Below are positions 9,291 through 16,973 of a stretch of DNA of 41,467 nucleotides, piece by piece (positions within the stretch are counted from its first letter, which is position 1; each line of letters starts with the position of its first letter). Origin of the DNA: an uncultured Oscillibacter sp. Lineage in GTDB: Bacteria; Bacillota; Clostridia; Oscillospirales; Oscillospiraceae. Location of the stretch: assembly GCA_945868085.1 (NCBI GenBank), contig CAMBKF010000016.1:1-41467 (forward strand). The letters run 5' to 3'. The notes beneath the pieces were generated by a model. That model did not search any database, was not told the origin of the DNA, and saw only the letters and a program-made list of their open reading frames with translations. The translations under genes were made by a program, and so were the position numbers.

Positions 9291-9453
9291 GTAATTTTCA
9301 GCCCCGGCGCCGCTTTTTCCGCGCAGTGATCCGTTCCGATTTATATATTATGCTGTCCGGCATCCGCCATGCAGCCAAACCCCCTGTGCATATTCTACGA
9401 AATTCACGCCGAAAAAACAGCAAAGTGCCGGGCAGAAATTCTTTCATACTCCA

Positions 9454-9482
9454 TTGACAATTTTTCCCTTTTCCGATACTAT
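9454..9482 (+). promoter_or_regulatory. promoter of the LRR/fibronectin-III surface protein
   Basis: TTGACA at 9454-9459, 17-base spacer, TACTAT at 9477-9482. Transcription would start near 9490, about 27 bases before the ATG at 9517. Confidence 0.75.
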
Positions 9483-9516
9483 ATTTATATTAGAAAAGAA
9501 AGACGGGGAAAACTGT

Positions 9517-11379
9517 ATGAAAAAAAGAATTCTCAGCCTGGTTTTAGCGGTAGTCCTGGCTTTGTGCCTGCTGCCCGCCACCGCTTACGCCGCAACCACC
9601 GCCTCCGGCGCCTGTGGTAAAAATCTCACCTGGTCCCTCAGCAGCACCGGCACCCTGACCATCAGCGGCAAGGGCGCTATGGCAGAATACAGCAATGGCA
9701 ATATGCCCTGGATCGCCTACAAAAATCAGATCAAGTCCGTGGTTCTGGCAAAGGGCATAACCTCCATTGCCTACCTTTCCTTCAGCGGGTACACCAAGCT
9801 CACCAGCGTTCAGATCCCGGACAGCGTAACGGACATCGGCGCCTCCGCTTTTGACAACTGCACCGCCCTGTCTGATATGACCCTCCCCAAGAATCTGAAA
9901 ACCCTGGGCTGGTTGGCTTTCACGGGCTGCAGCAGCCTCAAGACCCTGACTATGCCGGCCAGCCTGACCGAGGGCGGCGGCTCCGCCTTTTCCAAATGTA
10001 CCGGTCTGAAAGAGGTATATTTTGAAAAAGGCTCCAAGGCCGTGGAATTTATGCAGTTCTTAGGCTGCACCAGCCTGGAAAAAGTCGTCCTTCCCGCAGG
10101 TCTGGAGCGCATCGGTATTGACGCTTTCACCGGCTGCACCAGTCTCAAATCCCTCAACATCCCCGCCAGCGTGGCGGAAATCGGGATGTACCCCGCCCGC
10201 TCCTGCACCAGCCTGCAGGAGATCACAGTGGCCTCCGGAAACAGATATTACACCTCCTGGAACGGGGCCCTGTATACCAAGGATATGAAAACACTGATCC
10301 AGTATCCCGGCGGCAGGACCGGCGGCGTGGTCATCCCCCAGGGGGTGGAGACGCTGAACCTGGATTCCATAAGCTGCCCCGGCATGACCTCCATCCTGCT
10401 CCCGGCCAGTCTGAAGCTCATCGCATCCGCCGCGTTTTATGGCTGCGACAATCTGACGGATGTGTATTACGCAGGCACGGAAGCGCAGTGGGCTCTCGTG
10501 GATAAAAAGGACAGCGGGAACGAGGCCCTCAGCCAGGCCAAAATCCACTACAATTATAAGAACGCCCTGCCCCCTGTCACCGCCAAGGCGGAGTACATCG
10601 CCTCCACCGGCAAGCCCTACCTCAAGTGGACGCCTGTAGAAGGGGCGGCCAAATATGAGGTATACCGCAGCGGCACCAAAAACGGCACCTATACCCTCCT
10701 CGGCACCACTGCAAATCTTAATTACACCGACAGCAAGGCCAACGCCGGCTACACCTATTACTACAAGGTCAAGGCAGTGAATGCCGCCGGTTCCAAGAGC
10801 GTCTACAGCGCCGCCGTGGCAGGTATCTGCCACTGCGCGAGACCCGTGGTGACGCCGGACTACCTGGTCTCCACCGGCAAGCCCTATATCAAGTGGACCG
10901 CCGTCGCCGGGGCCAGCCAGTATGAGGTGTACCGCAGCGGCACTAAAAACGGCACCTATACCCTCCTCGGCACCACCGCAAATCTTAATTACACGGATAG
11001 CAAGGCCAACGCCGGCTACACCTATTACTACAAAGTAAAAGCCGTCAGCAAGGTAAAAACCACGGCCAACTCCTATTACAGCACCGTCGTAGCTGCCACC
11101 TGCCACTGCGCAAAACCCGTGGTGAAGATCACCACCACCTCCGCCGGGAATCCCACACTGACCTGGAACGCCGTCACCGGCGCCAGCCAGTACGAGATCT
11201 ACCGGGCCACCTCGCAGAGCGGCACGTACACCAAGATGTACACCACCACAAAGACCAGCTACACCAATACCTCCGCCGTGGCCGGTACCACCTATTACTA
11301 TAAGGTGAAGGCCATCAGCAAAGTACGGAGCACGGCCAACTCCGCCTTCAGCACCGTTGTGAGCATCAAGGCCAAGTAA
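9517..11379 (+). CDS. secreted BspA-type leucine-rich repeat protein with three fibronectin-III domains
   Basis: 620 residues. A signal peptide (KKRILSLVLAVVLALCLLPA, cut after TAYA) precedes a BspA-like leucine-rich region, about residues 30-345, with repeats of the form L..V..P..V..IG..AF..C..L. Three fibronectin type III repeats follow, about residues 355-620, each ending in a TYYYKVKA segment. No LPXTG anchor or choline-binding repeat is seen, so it is probably secreted or loosely held on the wall. Such proteins bind host or neighbouring-cell surfaces; the ligand is unknown. The first two fibronectin units share about 112 nearly identical bases. A bidirectional terminator follows at 11396-11431. 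Confidence 0.88.
   Translation: MKKRILSLVLAVVLALCLLPATAYAATTASGACGKNLTWSLSSTGTLTISGKGAMAEYSNGNMPWIAYKNQIKSVVLAKGITSIAYLSFSGYTKLTSVQIPDSVTDIGASAFDNCTALSDMTLPKNLKTLGWLAFTGCSSLKTLTMPASLTEGGGSAFSKCTGLKEVYFEKGSKAVEFMQFLGCTSLEKVVLPAGLERIGIDAFTGCTSLKSLNIPASVAEIGMYPARSCTSLQEITVASGNRYYTSWNGALYTKDMKTLIQYPGGRTGGVVIPQGVETLNLDSISCPGMTSILLPASLKLIASAAFYGCDNLTDVYYAGTEAQWALVDKKDSGNEALSQAKIHYNYKNALPPVTAKAEYIASTGKPYLKWTPVEGAAKYEVYRSGTKNGTYTLLGTTANLNYTDSKANAGYTYYYKVKAVNAAGSKSVYSAAVAGICHCARPVVTPDYLVSTGKPYIKWTAVAGASQYEVYRSGTKNGTYTLLGTTANLNYTDSKANAGYTYYYKVKAVSKVKTTANSYYSTVVAATCHCAKPVVKITTTSAGNPTLTWNAVTGASQYEIYRATSQSGTYTKMYTTTKTSYTNTSAVAGTTYYYKVKAISKVRSTANSAFSTVVSIKAK
10663..11041 (+). repeat. recent direct duplication within the fibronectin-III coding region
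   Basis: Bases 10663-10774 and 10930-11041 match at all but about eight positions, most of them at third codon positions. Both encode the segment running from YRSGTKNG to GYTYYYKVKA. The third repeat is clearly diverged, so the first two were duplicated or gene-converted recently. Confidence 0.85.
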
Positions 11380-11395
11380 ATTTCATAGAAAAAGC

Positions 11396-11431
11396 ATTGC
11401 CGCAGCCAGTCCGCCGACCGGCTGCGGCAAT
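11396..11431. terminator. bidirectional intrinsic terminator
   Basis: A perfect 12-bp stem ATTGCCGCAGCC / GGCTGCGGCAAT with a 12-base loop. On the minus strand it is followed by GCTTTTT, a good terminator for the membrane gene ending at 11445. On the plus strand the T content after it is weaker, and it would end the LRR/fibronectin gene. Confidence 0.8.
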
Positions 11432-11444
11432 ACTATATCTCCCG

Positions 11445-11936
11445 TTATCGCCGCGCCCTCTTAAAAAAGAGGAAATACACCAGCGCTCCGTCGATGAGCA
11501 GATCGTCCAGGCGCAGCCCCTCAAACAGCACCAAAGTCGATACCACGGATGCCCCCAGGATCCCCACCCGCAAAAGTCCGGGGATCGTCCCCTTTTCCTT
11601 GCTGAGCCACGCCAGATACGCCATCCCCGGAGACAAAAGCGCAAATACCGTCCACCCGACGATATAGCCCTCCCCATACACCCCGTGGGTGATGACAGCC
11701 ACGGCATAGTAGGCCGCCAGCATCCCCAGGCAGAAGGGCAGGATGTTGGCCATGACCCGCTTGGGGGTCGGGCTGTATATGGCGATGAGCGTCCCCAGGA
11801 GGATCCAAACGGACATCCGGGAAAAGATCTCCCCCAGGGTGACCGTATAAATGTCCAGCAGCCGGACGGCCGCGCCTATGGCCAGGCCGCACAGGAGCAT
11901 GACGGCCGGATGCAGCAGCTTTCTGATAGTACCCAC
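11445..11936 (-). CDS. integral membrane protein of unknown function
   Basis: 163 residues from a GTG start, with five or six membrane helices: HPAVMLLCGLAIGAAVRLL, MSVWILLGTLIAIYS, ILPFCLGMLAAYYAVAVI, YIVGWTVFALLSPGMAYLAW, LLRVGILGASVVSTLVLF and LLIDGALVYFLFF. I prefer GTG 11936 because GGAAGG lies 8 bases upstream, and because the promoter's -10 (11970-11965) overlaps the earlier ATG at 11966, which would leave that codon at or before the transcript start. No family is recognised. A perfect palindrome in the promoter spacer says it is tightly repressed by some regulator. Confidence 0.7.
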   Translation of the reverse strand: MGTIRKLLHPAVMLLCGLAIGAAVRLLDIYTVTLGEIFSRMSVWILLGTLIAIYSPTPKRVMANILPFCLGMLAAYYAVAVITHGVYGEGYIVGWTVFALLSPGMAYLAWLSKEKGTIPGLLRVGILGASVVSTLVLFEGLRLDDLLIDGALVYFLFFKRARR

Positions 11937-11964
11937 CTCGATTTCCTTCCATTGGATATTCCCC

Positions 11965-11993
11965 ATTTTACCTACCGATAGGTAGGCTGTCAA
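11965..11993 (-). promoter_or_regulatory. promoter with a palindromic operator filling the spacer
   Basis: Minus-strand TTGACA (11993-11988), 17-base spacer, TAAAAT (11970-11965). Sixteen of the 17 spacer bases (11971-11986) form the perfect palindrome CCTACCGATAGGTAGG. The sequence style is that of TetR-family operators. A protein bound here would block RNA polymerase directly. No TetR gene is present in the window. Confidence 0.78.
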
Positions 11994-12061
11994 GTCGCTG
12001 ATTTGGCGGTGCAAAAGCATAGCAAAAATCGGGATGCCCTTCGCATGGCGTTTTATAAGAA

Positions 12062-12093
12062 AAAAACGGAGAGGATATATCCTCTCCGTTTTT
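12062..12093 (-). terminator. intrinsic terminator after ndoA
   Basis: AAAAACGGAGAGGA pairs with TCCTCTCCGTTTTT around a TATA centre, with A and T tracts on both sides. It lies 34 bases past the ndoA stop and should end the nnrD-to-ndoA cluster. Confidence 0.88.
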
Positions 12094-12127
12094 CATGGTC
12101 TGTCCCCGCCCGGTATGTAGATGCTCC

Positions 12128-12493
12128 TCATACCAGGCGCTCATGAGGCAGTCCGAAGGACACCGCGATAGCCGCGTCCACCTGCTGCATGATATCGTCC
12201 TCCACCCGTCCCATTTTCTCCCGCAGGCGTTTTTTGTCCAGGGTGCGGATCTGCTCCAGCAGGATGATGGAGTCCCGGGGCAGGCCGCTGCTCTGGCCGG
12301 GCAGCTCAATATGCGTGGGCAGCTTGGCCTTGCCGGTGCGGGAGGTAATGGCCGCCGCGATGACGGTGGGACTGTGGCGGTTGCCGGTGTCATTCTGCAC
12401 GATCAGCACCGGCCGCACGCCGCCCTGCTCGCTGCCCACCACCGGGCTGAGGTCGGCATAATAGATTTCGCCCCGTCTGACAGTTGATTCCAC
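12128..12493 (-). CDS. ndoA: EndoA/MazF-type mRNA interferase
   Basis: 121 residues from GTG 12493. It is highly similar to my memory of B. subtilis EndoA (NdoA), an ACA-type mRNA endoribonuclease: [20 protein letters not shown] at the N-terminus, then [25 protein letters not shown] and [17 protein letters not shown]. The start is supported by GGAG 10 bases upstream and by alignment with EndoA's short N-terminus. An ATG at 12526 would add 11 residues but lacks a ribosome site. It follows alr as in Bacillus, yet the antitoxin gene (ndoAI) that normally sits between them is missing: the 148-bp gap has no plausible frame. All core motifs look intact. Confidence 0.92.
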   Translation of the reverse strand: MESTVRRGEIYYADLSPVVGSEQGGVRPVLIVQNDTGNRHSPTVIAAAITSRTGKAKLPTHIELPGQSSGLPRDSIILLEQIRTLDKKRLREKMGRVEDDIMQQVDAAIAVSFGLPHERLV

Positions 12494-12641
12494 AAGGTTC
12501 ACACTCCGCCGGAAAAAAGTACCCATGTATCTGGGTCACTTTCATTGTCCCACGCAGCCGCGAAAAATATACGCCCCACGGAAAAAACCGTGCCGTGTCC
12601 GTCCCATACCAGTCTATGCCCGCCGGCGGGCAGCGGTGCCC

Positions 12642-13814
12642 TTAAAAACGCAGCAGCAGCTCCCGCTCCGTCTCTTTTCCGTTTTCAATATACACCCGGG
12701 GCACCCGCTTGCTCACGGCGCAGGTCAACTCGTAGGGAATGGTCCCCGCCAGCTCCGCCAGCTTCTCCACGGGATTGCGGGGCCCGAAGATCTCCACCTC
12801 GTCTCCCACATCCACCTGGGGCAGGTCCGTCAGGTCGATCATGCACATATCCATGCAGATGCGCCCCCGCTGCGGCGCAGGGCCATAGGCGGTCATAAGG
12901 CTGCACCGGTTCGACAGGCACCGGAAAAATCCGTCGGCATAGCCGTAGGGCACCACACCCATGCGGGTGGTGCGTTCCGTTTTGAAAATACGTCCGTAAC
13001 TAACGGAGGTACCCGGTTCGTAAACTTTGATCGTGCTGACGCTGGTCATCAGGCGCATCACCGGGCGCAGGCCCAGCTTCTGCGCCCCGTCGCCATAGCC
13101 GTACAGCAGCAGACCCGGGCGCACCATGTCCAGCATCATCTCCGGCCAGTAGGCCACGGCGCCGGTGTTGGCACAGTGGCGCAGGGCAAATTTCCGCCCC
13201 AGCTTCTTCTCCACCTTTTCGATGACGGATGTGAACAGGGTAAACTGCTGTTTCGTGTAGGCCCTGCACTCCTCATCCTCCGGCTCATCGGACACGGCAA
13301 AATGGGTGAAGATGCCCTCGGCGTCCAGACCCGGCAGGCAGCAGGCCTCGCAGATGCCCTCCACGCCGCTTTCAAAGTGATCGCCGCTGACCAGGTAGCC
13401 CAGGCGGGACATGCCGGTGTCCACCTTAATATGGATCTTCAGCGTGCCGCCGCAGCGCTGGGCCTCCTCGCTGTATTCCAGGGCCTTGGCCTTGCAGGTG
13501 ACGGCCTGGGTGATGTGGTTTCGGATCAGGTTCTCCACCTGCTCCTTGGGCGTGTGGCCCAGGATCAGGATGGGCATGGTAATGCCGCCCCGCCGCAGCT
13601 CCATGGCCTCGTCTATGCTGCTCACGGCCAGGTAATCCGCGCCGCTCTCCTGCAGCACCCGGGACACCTGAATGGCGCCATGGCCGTAGGCATCCGCCTT
13701 CACCACGCCCAGGAACTTCACGCCCGGGCCGATGTGCCGGCGCAGCTTTTCGTAGTTTTCCTTCAGGGCGTCCAAGTCAATAACCGCCCAGGTCCTCCTC
13801 AATGTAGACTCCAT
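12642..13814 (-). CDS. alr: alanine racemase
   Basis: 390 residues, normal length. A PLP enzyme interconverting L- and D-alanine for peptidoglycan. The PLP lysine is Lys39 in VVKADAYGHG. Other family marks are HIKVDTGMSRLGY, the RPGLLLYGYG segment, and SVSYGRIFKTERTTRMGVVP in the C-terminal beta domain with the catalytic Tyr in SYGR. It lies in the conserved Firmicute order nnrD, lipoprotein, alr, ndoA. A hairpin (GGCGGGAAA / TTTTCCCGCC, about 13840-13862) without a T tract separates it from the preceding lipoprotein gene and may adjust expression or mRNA stability. Confidence 0.97.
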   Translation of the reverse strand: MESTLRRTWAVIDLDALKENYEKLRRHIGPGVKFLGVVKADAYGHGAIQVSRVLQESGADYLAVSSIDEAMELRRGGITMPILILGHTPKEQVENLIRNHITQAVTCKAKALEYSEEAQRCGGTLKIHIKVDTGMSRLGYLVSGDHFESGVEGICEACCLPGLDAEGIFTHFAVSDEPEDEECRAYTKQQFTLFTSVIEKVEKKLGRKFALRHCANTGAVAYWPEMMLDMVRPGLLLYGYGDGAQKLGLRPVMRLMTSVSTIKVYEPGTSVSYGRIFKTERTTRMGVVPYGYADGFFRCLSNRCSLMTAYGPAPQRGRICMDMCMIDLTDLPQVDVGDEVEIFGPRNPVEKLAELAGTIPYELTCAVSKRVPRVYIENGKETERELLLRF

Positions 13815-13868
13815 CGTATCCGCCTCTCTTTAATAACCGGCGGGAAAACGGGTTTCCCGCCAAAAAGT

Positions 13869-14450
13869 TTATTTGTTCTCTCCTGCCTCCGTCTGGCAGG
13901 TAAACTGCGAAAACGTCACGGTCAGCAGCACCTTGCCGTCCCGGCTCAGCTCGGAAGCATAGGGGGCAAAGGTCTCCGGCTCCACCCACAGGGTGCAGGT
14001 GAATTTTCCCCCGTCCCTGCCGGATGCCTCGGTGGTCAGGAATATGTACTCCTGGCCGCCGATGCGGTCGCTTCCCTCCCGGGTCACGAATCCTTCCCCC
14101 GCCGCGTACAGCAGCATGGGCAGGCAGTTGGCCGCCGATAAGTCTCCCCCGTCGCCGGCCGGCCATACGCTGCCGTCATACAGCAGCTGCATATCCTCCG
14201 CCGACACCGTGGCGTTGAGTCCCCGCAGGAGCTCCGGCTCCATAATGGTGGTGGTCGCGCCCTTCTCCCTGTCATAGGCCGCCGTCACGGAAAACGTCCG
14301 GTCATCCGATGACAGATGCACCACCACCTGTGCCTCCATCTGTGCCGTTTGGATGCTCTTGTAGTAGGCCTGCACCGCCTCCCGCCTGGATGGCGCGCAG
14401 CCTGCCAGCAGCAGGCACAGGGGAAGAATCAGCAGCAAGTATTTTTTCAC
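13869..14450 (-). CDS. lipoprotein, probably LolA-like (YdcC-type)
   Basis: 193 residues. The N-terminus is a lipoprotein signal, KKYLLLILPLCLLLAGC, with lipobox LAGC, so the mature protein is anchored outside the membrane. The rest is beta-rich with repeated short strands (AQVVVHLSSDDRTFSVTAAY, YIFLTTEASG, GKFTCTLWVEPETFAP). It occupies the place held in Bacillus by ydcC, a LolA-like sporulation-associated lipoprotein between the nnr/acpS genes and alr. I infer the same family from position, size and strand pattern. The alternative is an unrelated lineage-specific lipoprotein. Confidence 0.75.
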   Translation of the reverse strand: MKKYLLLILPLCLLLAGCAPSRREAVQAYYKSIQTAQMEAQVVVHLSSDDRTFSVTAAYDREKGATTTIMEPELLRGLNATVSAEDMQLLYDGSVWPAGDGGDLSAANCLPMLLYAAGEGFVTREGSDRIGGQEYIFLTTEASGRDGGKFTCTLWVEPETFAPYASELSRDGKVLLTVTFSQFTCQTEAGENK

Positions 14451-14498
14451 GGTTTCGCCCTCCCAACACTGAATTGAAAGGCTCTCCGTATCCCTATT

Positions 14499-15350
14499 TT
14501 ATATATTTTTCAGCGCATACGGGATCTGTTCCAGCAGGTCCGTGGGGGTCATGCCCCGCTCTCCTTTGTCGGCTGCGGCCAGGTCCCCTGCCCAGCCATG
14601 GAGCCACACCGCCGCGCAGCAGGCGTCAAAGGTCTCGCAGCCCTGGCCCAGCAGGGACAGCAGCATCCCCGCCAGCACATCTCCGCTGCCGCCCTTGGCC
14701 ATGCCGCAGTTGCCGGTGGTGTTCACGGCCATCCGCCCATCCGGCGCCGCTATCAGGGTACGGTGCCCCTTTAAAATCAAGTATACGCCGTATTCTTGAG
14801 AAAATGCCGCCGCGGCCCGTTCCCGTCCCGGGGACAGGTTGCCGCCCAGCCGAAGGAATTCCCCCTCGTGGGGCGTGAGCACCGTCACCGCCGGCCGCTT
14901 TCGCAGCAGCTCCGGATGGCCGTCCAGGGCGTTGAGCCCGTCGGCATCCAGCACCAGGGGCTTTTCTATATCCAATAGGTTTTGCACCAGGGCGTCCGTC
15001 TGCCGGTCCCGGCCCAGGCCGCAGCCCAGCAGCACCGCGTCGCATCCCGCCGCCCGGCGGCGGATGGGTTCCTCCGCCAGGAGGGAGAGCCTGCCGTCCG
15101 CAGTCTCCGGCAGCGGAAAGGGCATGGCCTCGTCGCTTTTCACCGCTGCCACCGGCCACACGCTTTGGGGCACCCCCAGAAACACCAGGCCTGCCCCGGT
15201 ACGCACCGCCGCCCGGCTTGCAAAGATAGGCGCGCCGGTATAGCCCACACTGCCGCAGACGCACAGGACCTTGCCGAAATCGCCCTTGTGCCCCTCCGGG
15301 TCCCGCCGGGGCAGACACCGGCGCACAAACGCCGCCGTAATGGCCTCCAC
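14499..15350 (-). CDS. nnrD: ADP/ATP-dependent NAD(P)H-hydrate dehydratase
   Basis: 283 residues from GTG 15350. It has the ribokinase-like YjeF C-terminal domain, repairing hydrated NADH and NADPH. Motifs seen: HKGDFGKVLCVCGSVGYTGA near the N-terminus, LDADGLNAL, TPHEGEF, and the nucleotide site GMAKGGSGDVLAGM. The epimerase half (NnrE) fused in many bacteria is absent. I chose the GTG because AAGGGGGTG lies 6 bases upstream and the promoter's -10 sits so close to the upstream ATG 15413 that the transcript would start there; ATG 15368 is the alternative. First gene of the nnrD-lipoprotein-alr-ndoA cluster. Confidence 0.9.
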   Translation of the reverse strand: MEAITAAFVRRCLPRRDPEGHKGDFGKVLCVCGSVGYTGAPIFASRAAVRTGAGLVFLGVPQSVWPVAAVKSDEAMPFPLPETADGRLSLLAEEPIRRRAAGCDAVLLGCGLGRDRQTDALVQNLLDIEKPLVLDADGLNALDGHPELLRKRPAVTVLTPHEGEFLRLGGNLSPGRERAAAAFSQEYGVYLILKGHRTLIAAPDGRMAVNTTGNCGMAKGGSGDVLAGMLLSLLGQGCETFDACCAAVWLHGWAGDLAAADKGERGMTPTDLLEQIPYALKNI

Positions 15351-15419
15351 GGTCTGCACCCCCTTCATGCTATACGAGCTTCCACATAAAGATAGCTTGT
15401 TTTCCAAATACATTATAGT

Positions 15420-15428
15420 ATTATAGCA
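15420..15428 (-). promoter_or_regulatory. extended -10 promoter of nnrD cluster
   Basis: Minus-strand TGCTATAAT (15428-15420), an extended -10, with a second TATAAT 8 bases downstream. No good -35 is seen, as is common with extended -10 promoters. Confidence 0.7.
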
Positions 15429-15481
15429 CGCTTCTCCCCATCCGGCGAGATTTTTTCGCTCCAGCGCAAAATTTTTTCTGC

Positions 15482-15522
15482 AAAAAGAGATGGAGCCCTG
15501 TCACAGGACCCCATCTCTTTTT
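15482..15522 (-). terminator. intrinsic terminator of the lysis cassette
   Basis: AAAAAGAGATGG pairs perfectly with CCATCTCTTTTT around a loop that contains a small inner hairpin (CCCTG / CAGG). It lies 30 bases past the amidase stop. Confidence 0.88.
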
Positions 15523-15551
15523 ATTTTCTTCATCTGCCAGTACGGCCAATT

Positions 15552-16223
15552 TTACTCCCGGATATACCCCTCGAACCCGGCATCTTTCAGACGGGCCAGC
15601 ATCTTCTCGGCGTTGGCGCGGCTGGAGAATGCACCCACCTGCACGCGGTAGAGCTTACCCTCCGCAGCTTTGGCAGGCCGGGCAGGCTTTGGCTGCTCCT
15701 TCTCCTTAAAGGTCACGCCGAAGTAATCGCAGATGCCCCGGGCGATAGCTTCGCCGATGTCGGCGGTGTGCTCCACGATCCACTGGGCCGTGGTGGCGTT
15801 GTCGTGGAACTCGCATTCCACATAGGCCGTGGGGGCGCTGGGCACCCGCACCTCATAGAGGGATGCATCCACCCGGATATTCTCGCTGGTGCCGGGGGTG
15901 ATGGGGGCCAGCCGGGCAAAGATGGCCTTGCAGGCCTTCATGCCCTCGCCGCTGCTGTTAAAGCAGAACATGCGCGTGCCGCTGACCTTGCCGTTAAAGG
16001 CGTTGGTGTGAATGGGCACATGGAGATCCGCGCCGAAGGCGTTGGACTCCTTGCACTTATCCTGCATGGAGGGCATATGCCCCACCTTCACGGTCACGCC
16101 GCTGCGCTCCAGGGCGACGCGGCAGGCGTCGGCGATTTTGCCGCACTGGACGGCCTCGGTGGTATTGCCGTAGGCATAGCGATTGTCGGTCTGATTGCTG
16201 GGGGACAGATATACTTTAGCCAT
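15552..16223 (-). CDS. N-acetylmuramoyl-L-alanine amidase (Amidase_3) with C-terminal SPOR domain, endolysin-like
   Basis: 223 residues without a signal peptide. The N-terminal Amidase_3 domain (about 1-170) opens KVYLSPSNQTDNRYAYGNTTE, a version I know from clostridial phage endolysins. The probable zinc ligands are Glu in GNTTE and the His residues in DLHVPIHTNA, and VECEFHDN carries the catalytic Glu. A Lys/Pro/Ala linker leads to a SPOR domain (about 187-223, RVQVGAFSSRANAEKMLARL) that binds denuded glycan. It overlaps the holin gene by 8 bp and has its own AAGGAGGAG inside it. Lack of a signal peptide fits export through the holin. Confidence 0.9.
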   Translation of the reverse strand: MAKVYLSPSNQTDNRYAYGNTTEAVQCGKIADACRVALERSGVTVKVGHMPSMQDKCKESNAFGADLHVPIHTNAFNGKVSGTRMFCFNSSGEGMKACKAIFARLAPITPGTSENIRVDASLYEVRVPSAPTAYVECEFHDNATTAQWIVEHTADIGEAIARGICDYFGVTFKEKEQPKPARPAKAAEGKLYRVQVGAFSSRANAEKMLARLKDAGFEGYIRE

Positions 16224-16431
16224 TGCCGTTCTCCTCCTTGTTGTAGGTGGCGGTGGAGATGCACAGCACCGCGCCGAAGAAAGTGTCCACGGCGGTGATG
16301 GTGGTGACGATCTCCTCCGAGTAGGGCCAGGCCCACACGGCGGACAAGGCCGCGTACAGTGTGGCTACAGCCGGCAGGACGATGATGACCACCCACTTCA
16401 GGACATCGTAGATTTTATTGGGAATTTTCAT
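16216..16431 (-). CDS. phage-type holin (r1t-like)
   Basis: 71 residues with two membrane segments (about 9-32, VLKWVVIIVLPAVATLYAAL, and about 43-63, ITAVDTFFGAVLCISTATY), a short charged tail KEENGNG, and the opening KIPNKIYDVLKW typical of small Gram-positive phage holins. Its role would be to make membrane pores so the amidase reaches the wall. The start is fixed by AAAGGAGA 7 bases upstream; an upstream in-frame ATG has no site. It sits between a small unknown gene and the amidase, the standard order of a lysis module. Confidence 0.85.
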   Translation of the reverse strand: MKIPNKIYDVLKWVVIIVLPAVATLYAALSAVWAWPYSEEIVTTITAVDTFFGAVLCISTATYNKEENGNG

Positions 16432-16469
16432 GATTCTCTCCTTTCTGCGCCCGAGTCGGGCACAATCCA

Positions 16470-16754
16470 TTATACTTCTGCGCTGCTTGTATGTGCCTTT
16501 TGGTTCAGGTGCTTGTCCAGCTTGCCCAGGGCGTCCTTGCAGGGGCCATTGCAGCCGGATTCGATCAGGCCCTGCAGGGCGCCCCGCAGGCCATAGCAGA
16601 TGATGGTCTGCTCCTCCTGCATGGCCTTGATGGCCGCGGACTGGTGTTTATCCCGCTGCACGATCCGCGCCACGTGGGCCACCGCGCCGCCCAGGACGCC
16701 CAAGCCCCCTACCACGGATGCCGCCGTGATGATGGTGCTTGCGTCAATGTACAT
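16470..16754 (-). CDS. small membrane-anchored protein of lysis cassette
   Basis: 94 residues. One N-terminal hydrophobic stretch (about 6-28, TIITAASVVGGLGVLGGAVA) is followed by a basic segment (RIVQRDKHQ) and a helical soluble tail with four Cys residues (ICYGLRG, ESGCNGPCKD). The start MYIDAS is chosen because AGGAG lies 9 bases before it. Proteins like this often precede holin genes in prophages of this family; whether it is an antiholin, a spanin-like factor or a structural leftover is unknown. First gene of the three-gene unit. Confidence 0.7.
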   Translation of the reverse strand: MYIDASTIITAASVVGGLGVLGGAVAHVARIVQRDKHQSAAIKAMQEEQTIICYGLRGALQGLIESGCNGPCKDALGKLDKHLNQKAHTSSAEV

Positions 16755-16906
16755 CTTCCTCATCTCCTTTCCCTTTTTTTGCGGCAGTCCAGTCGTTTTT
16801 CTACTGGATTCCCTGCCTTTCCCAGACCCGGGCGGCATTGTTTCCACTCTGTTGCACGCACCTGGGCAATTGGGCGGCTCTCTTTTTCGTTTTTCTCCAT
16901 CCGCCC

Positions 16907-16935
16907 TTGCCATTTTCCGTCAAGACAGGTATAAT
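16907..16935 (+). promoter_or_regulatory. promoter of the LuxR/MalT-like regulator
   Basis: TTGCCA (16907-16912), 17-base spacer, perfect TATAAT (16930-16935), then a leader of about 30 bases with GGAGG before ATG 16974. Confidence 0.75.
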
Positions 16936-16973
16936 CCTATGTAAAGGAATAATTTTTCGCGGAGGAACGGGCC

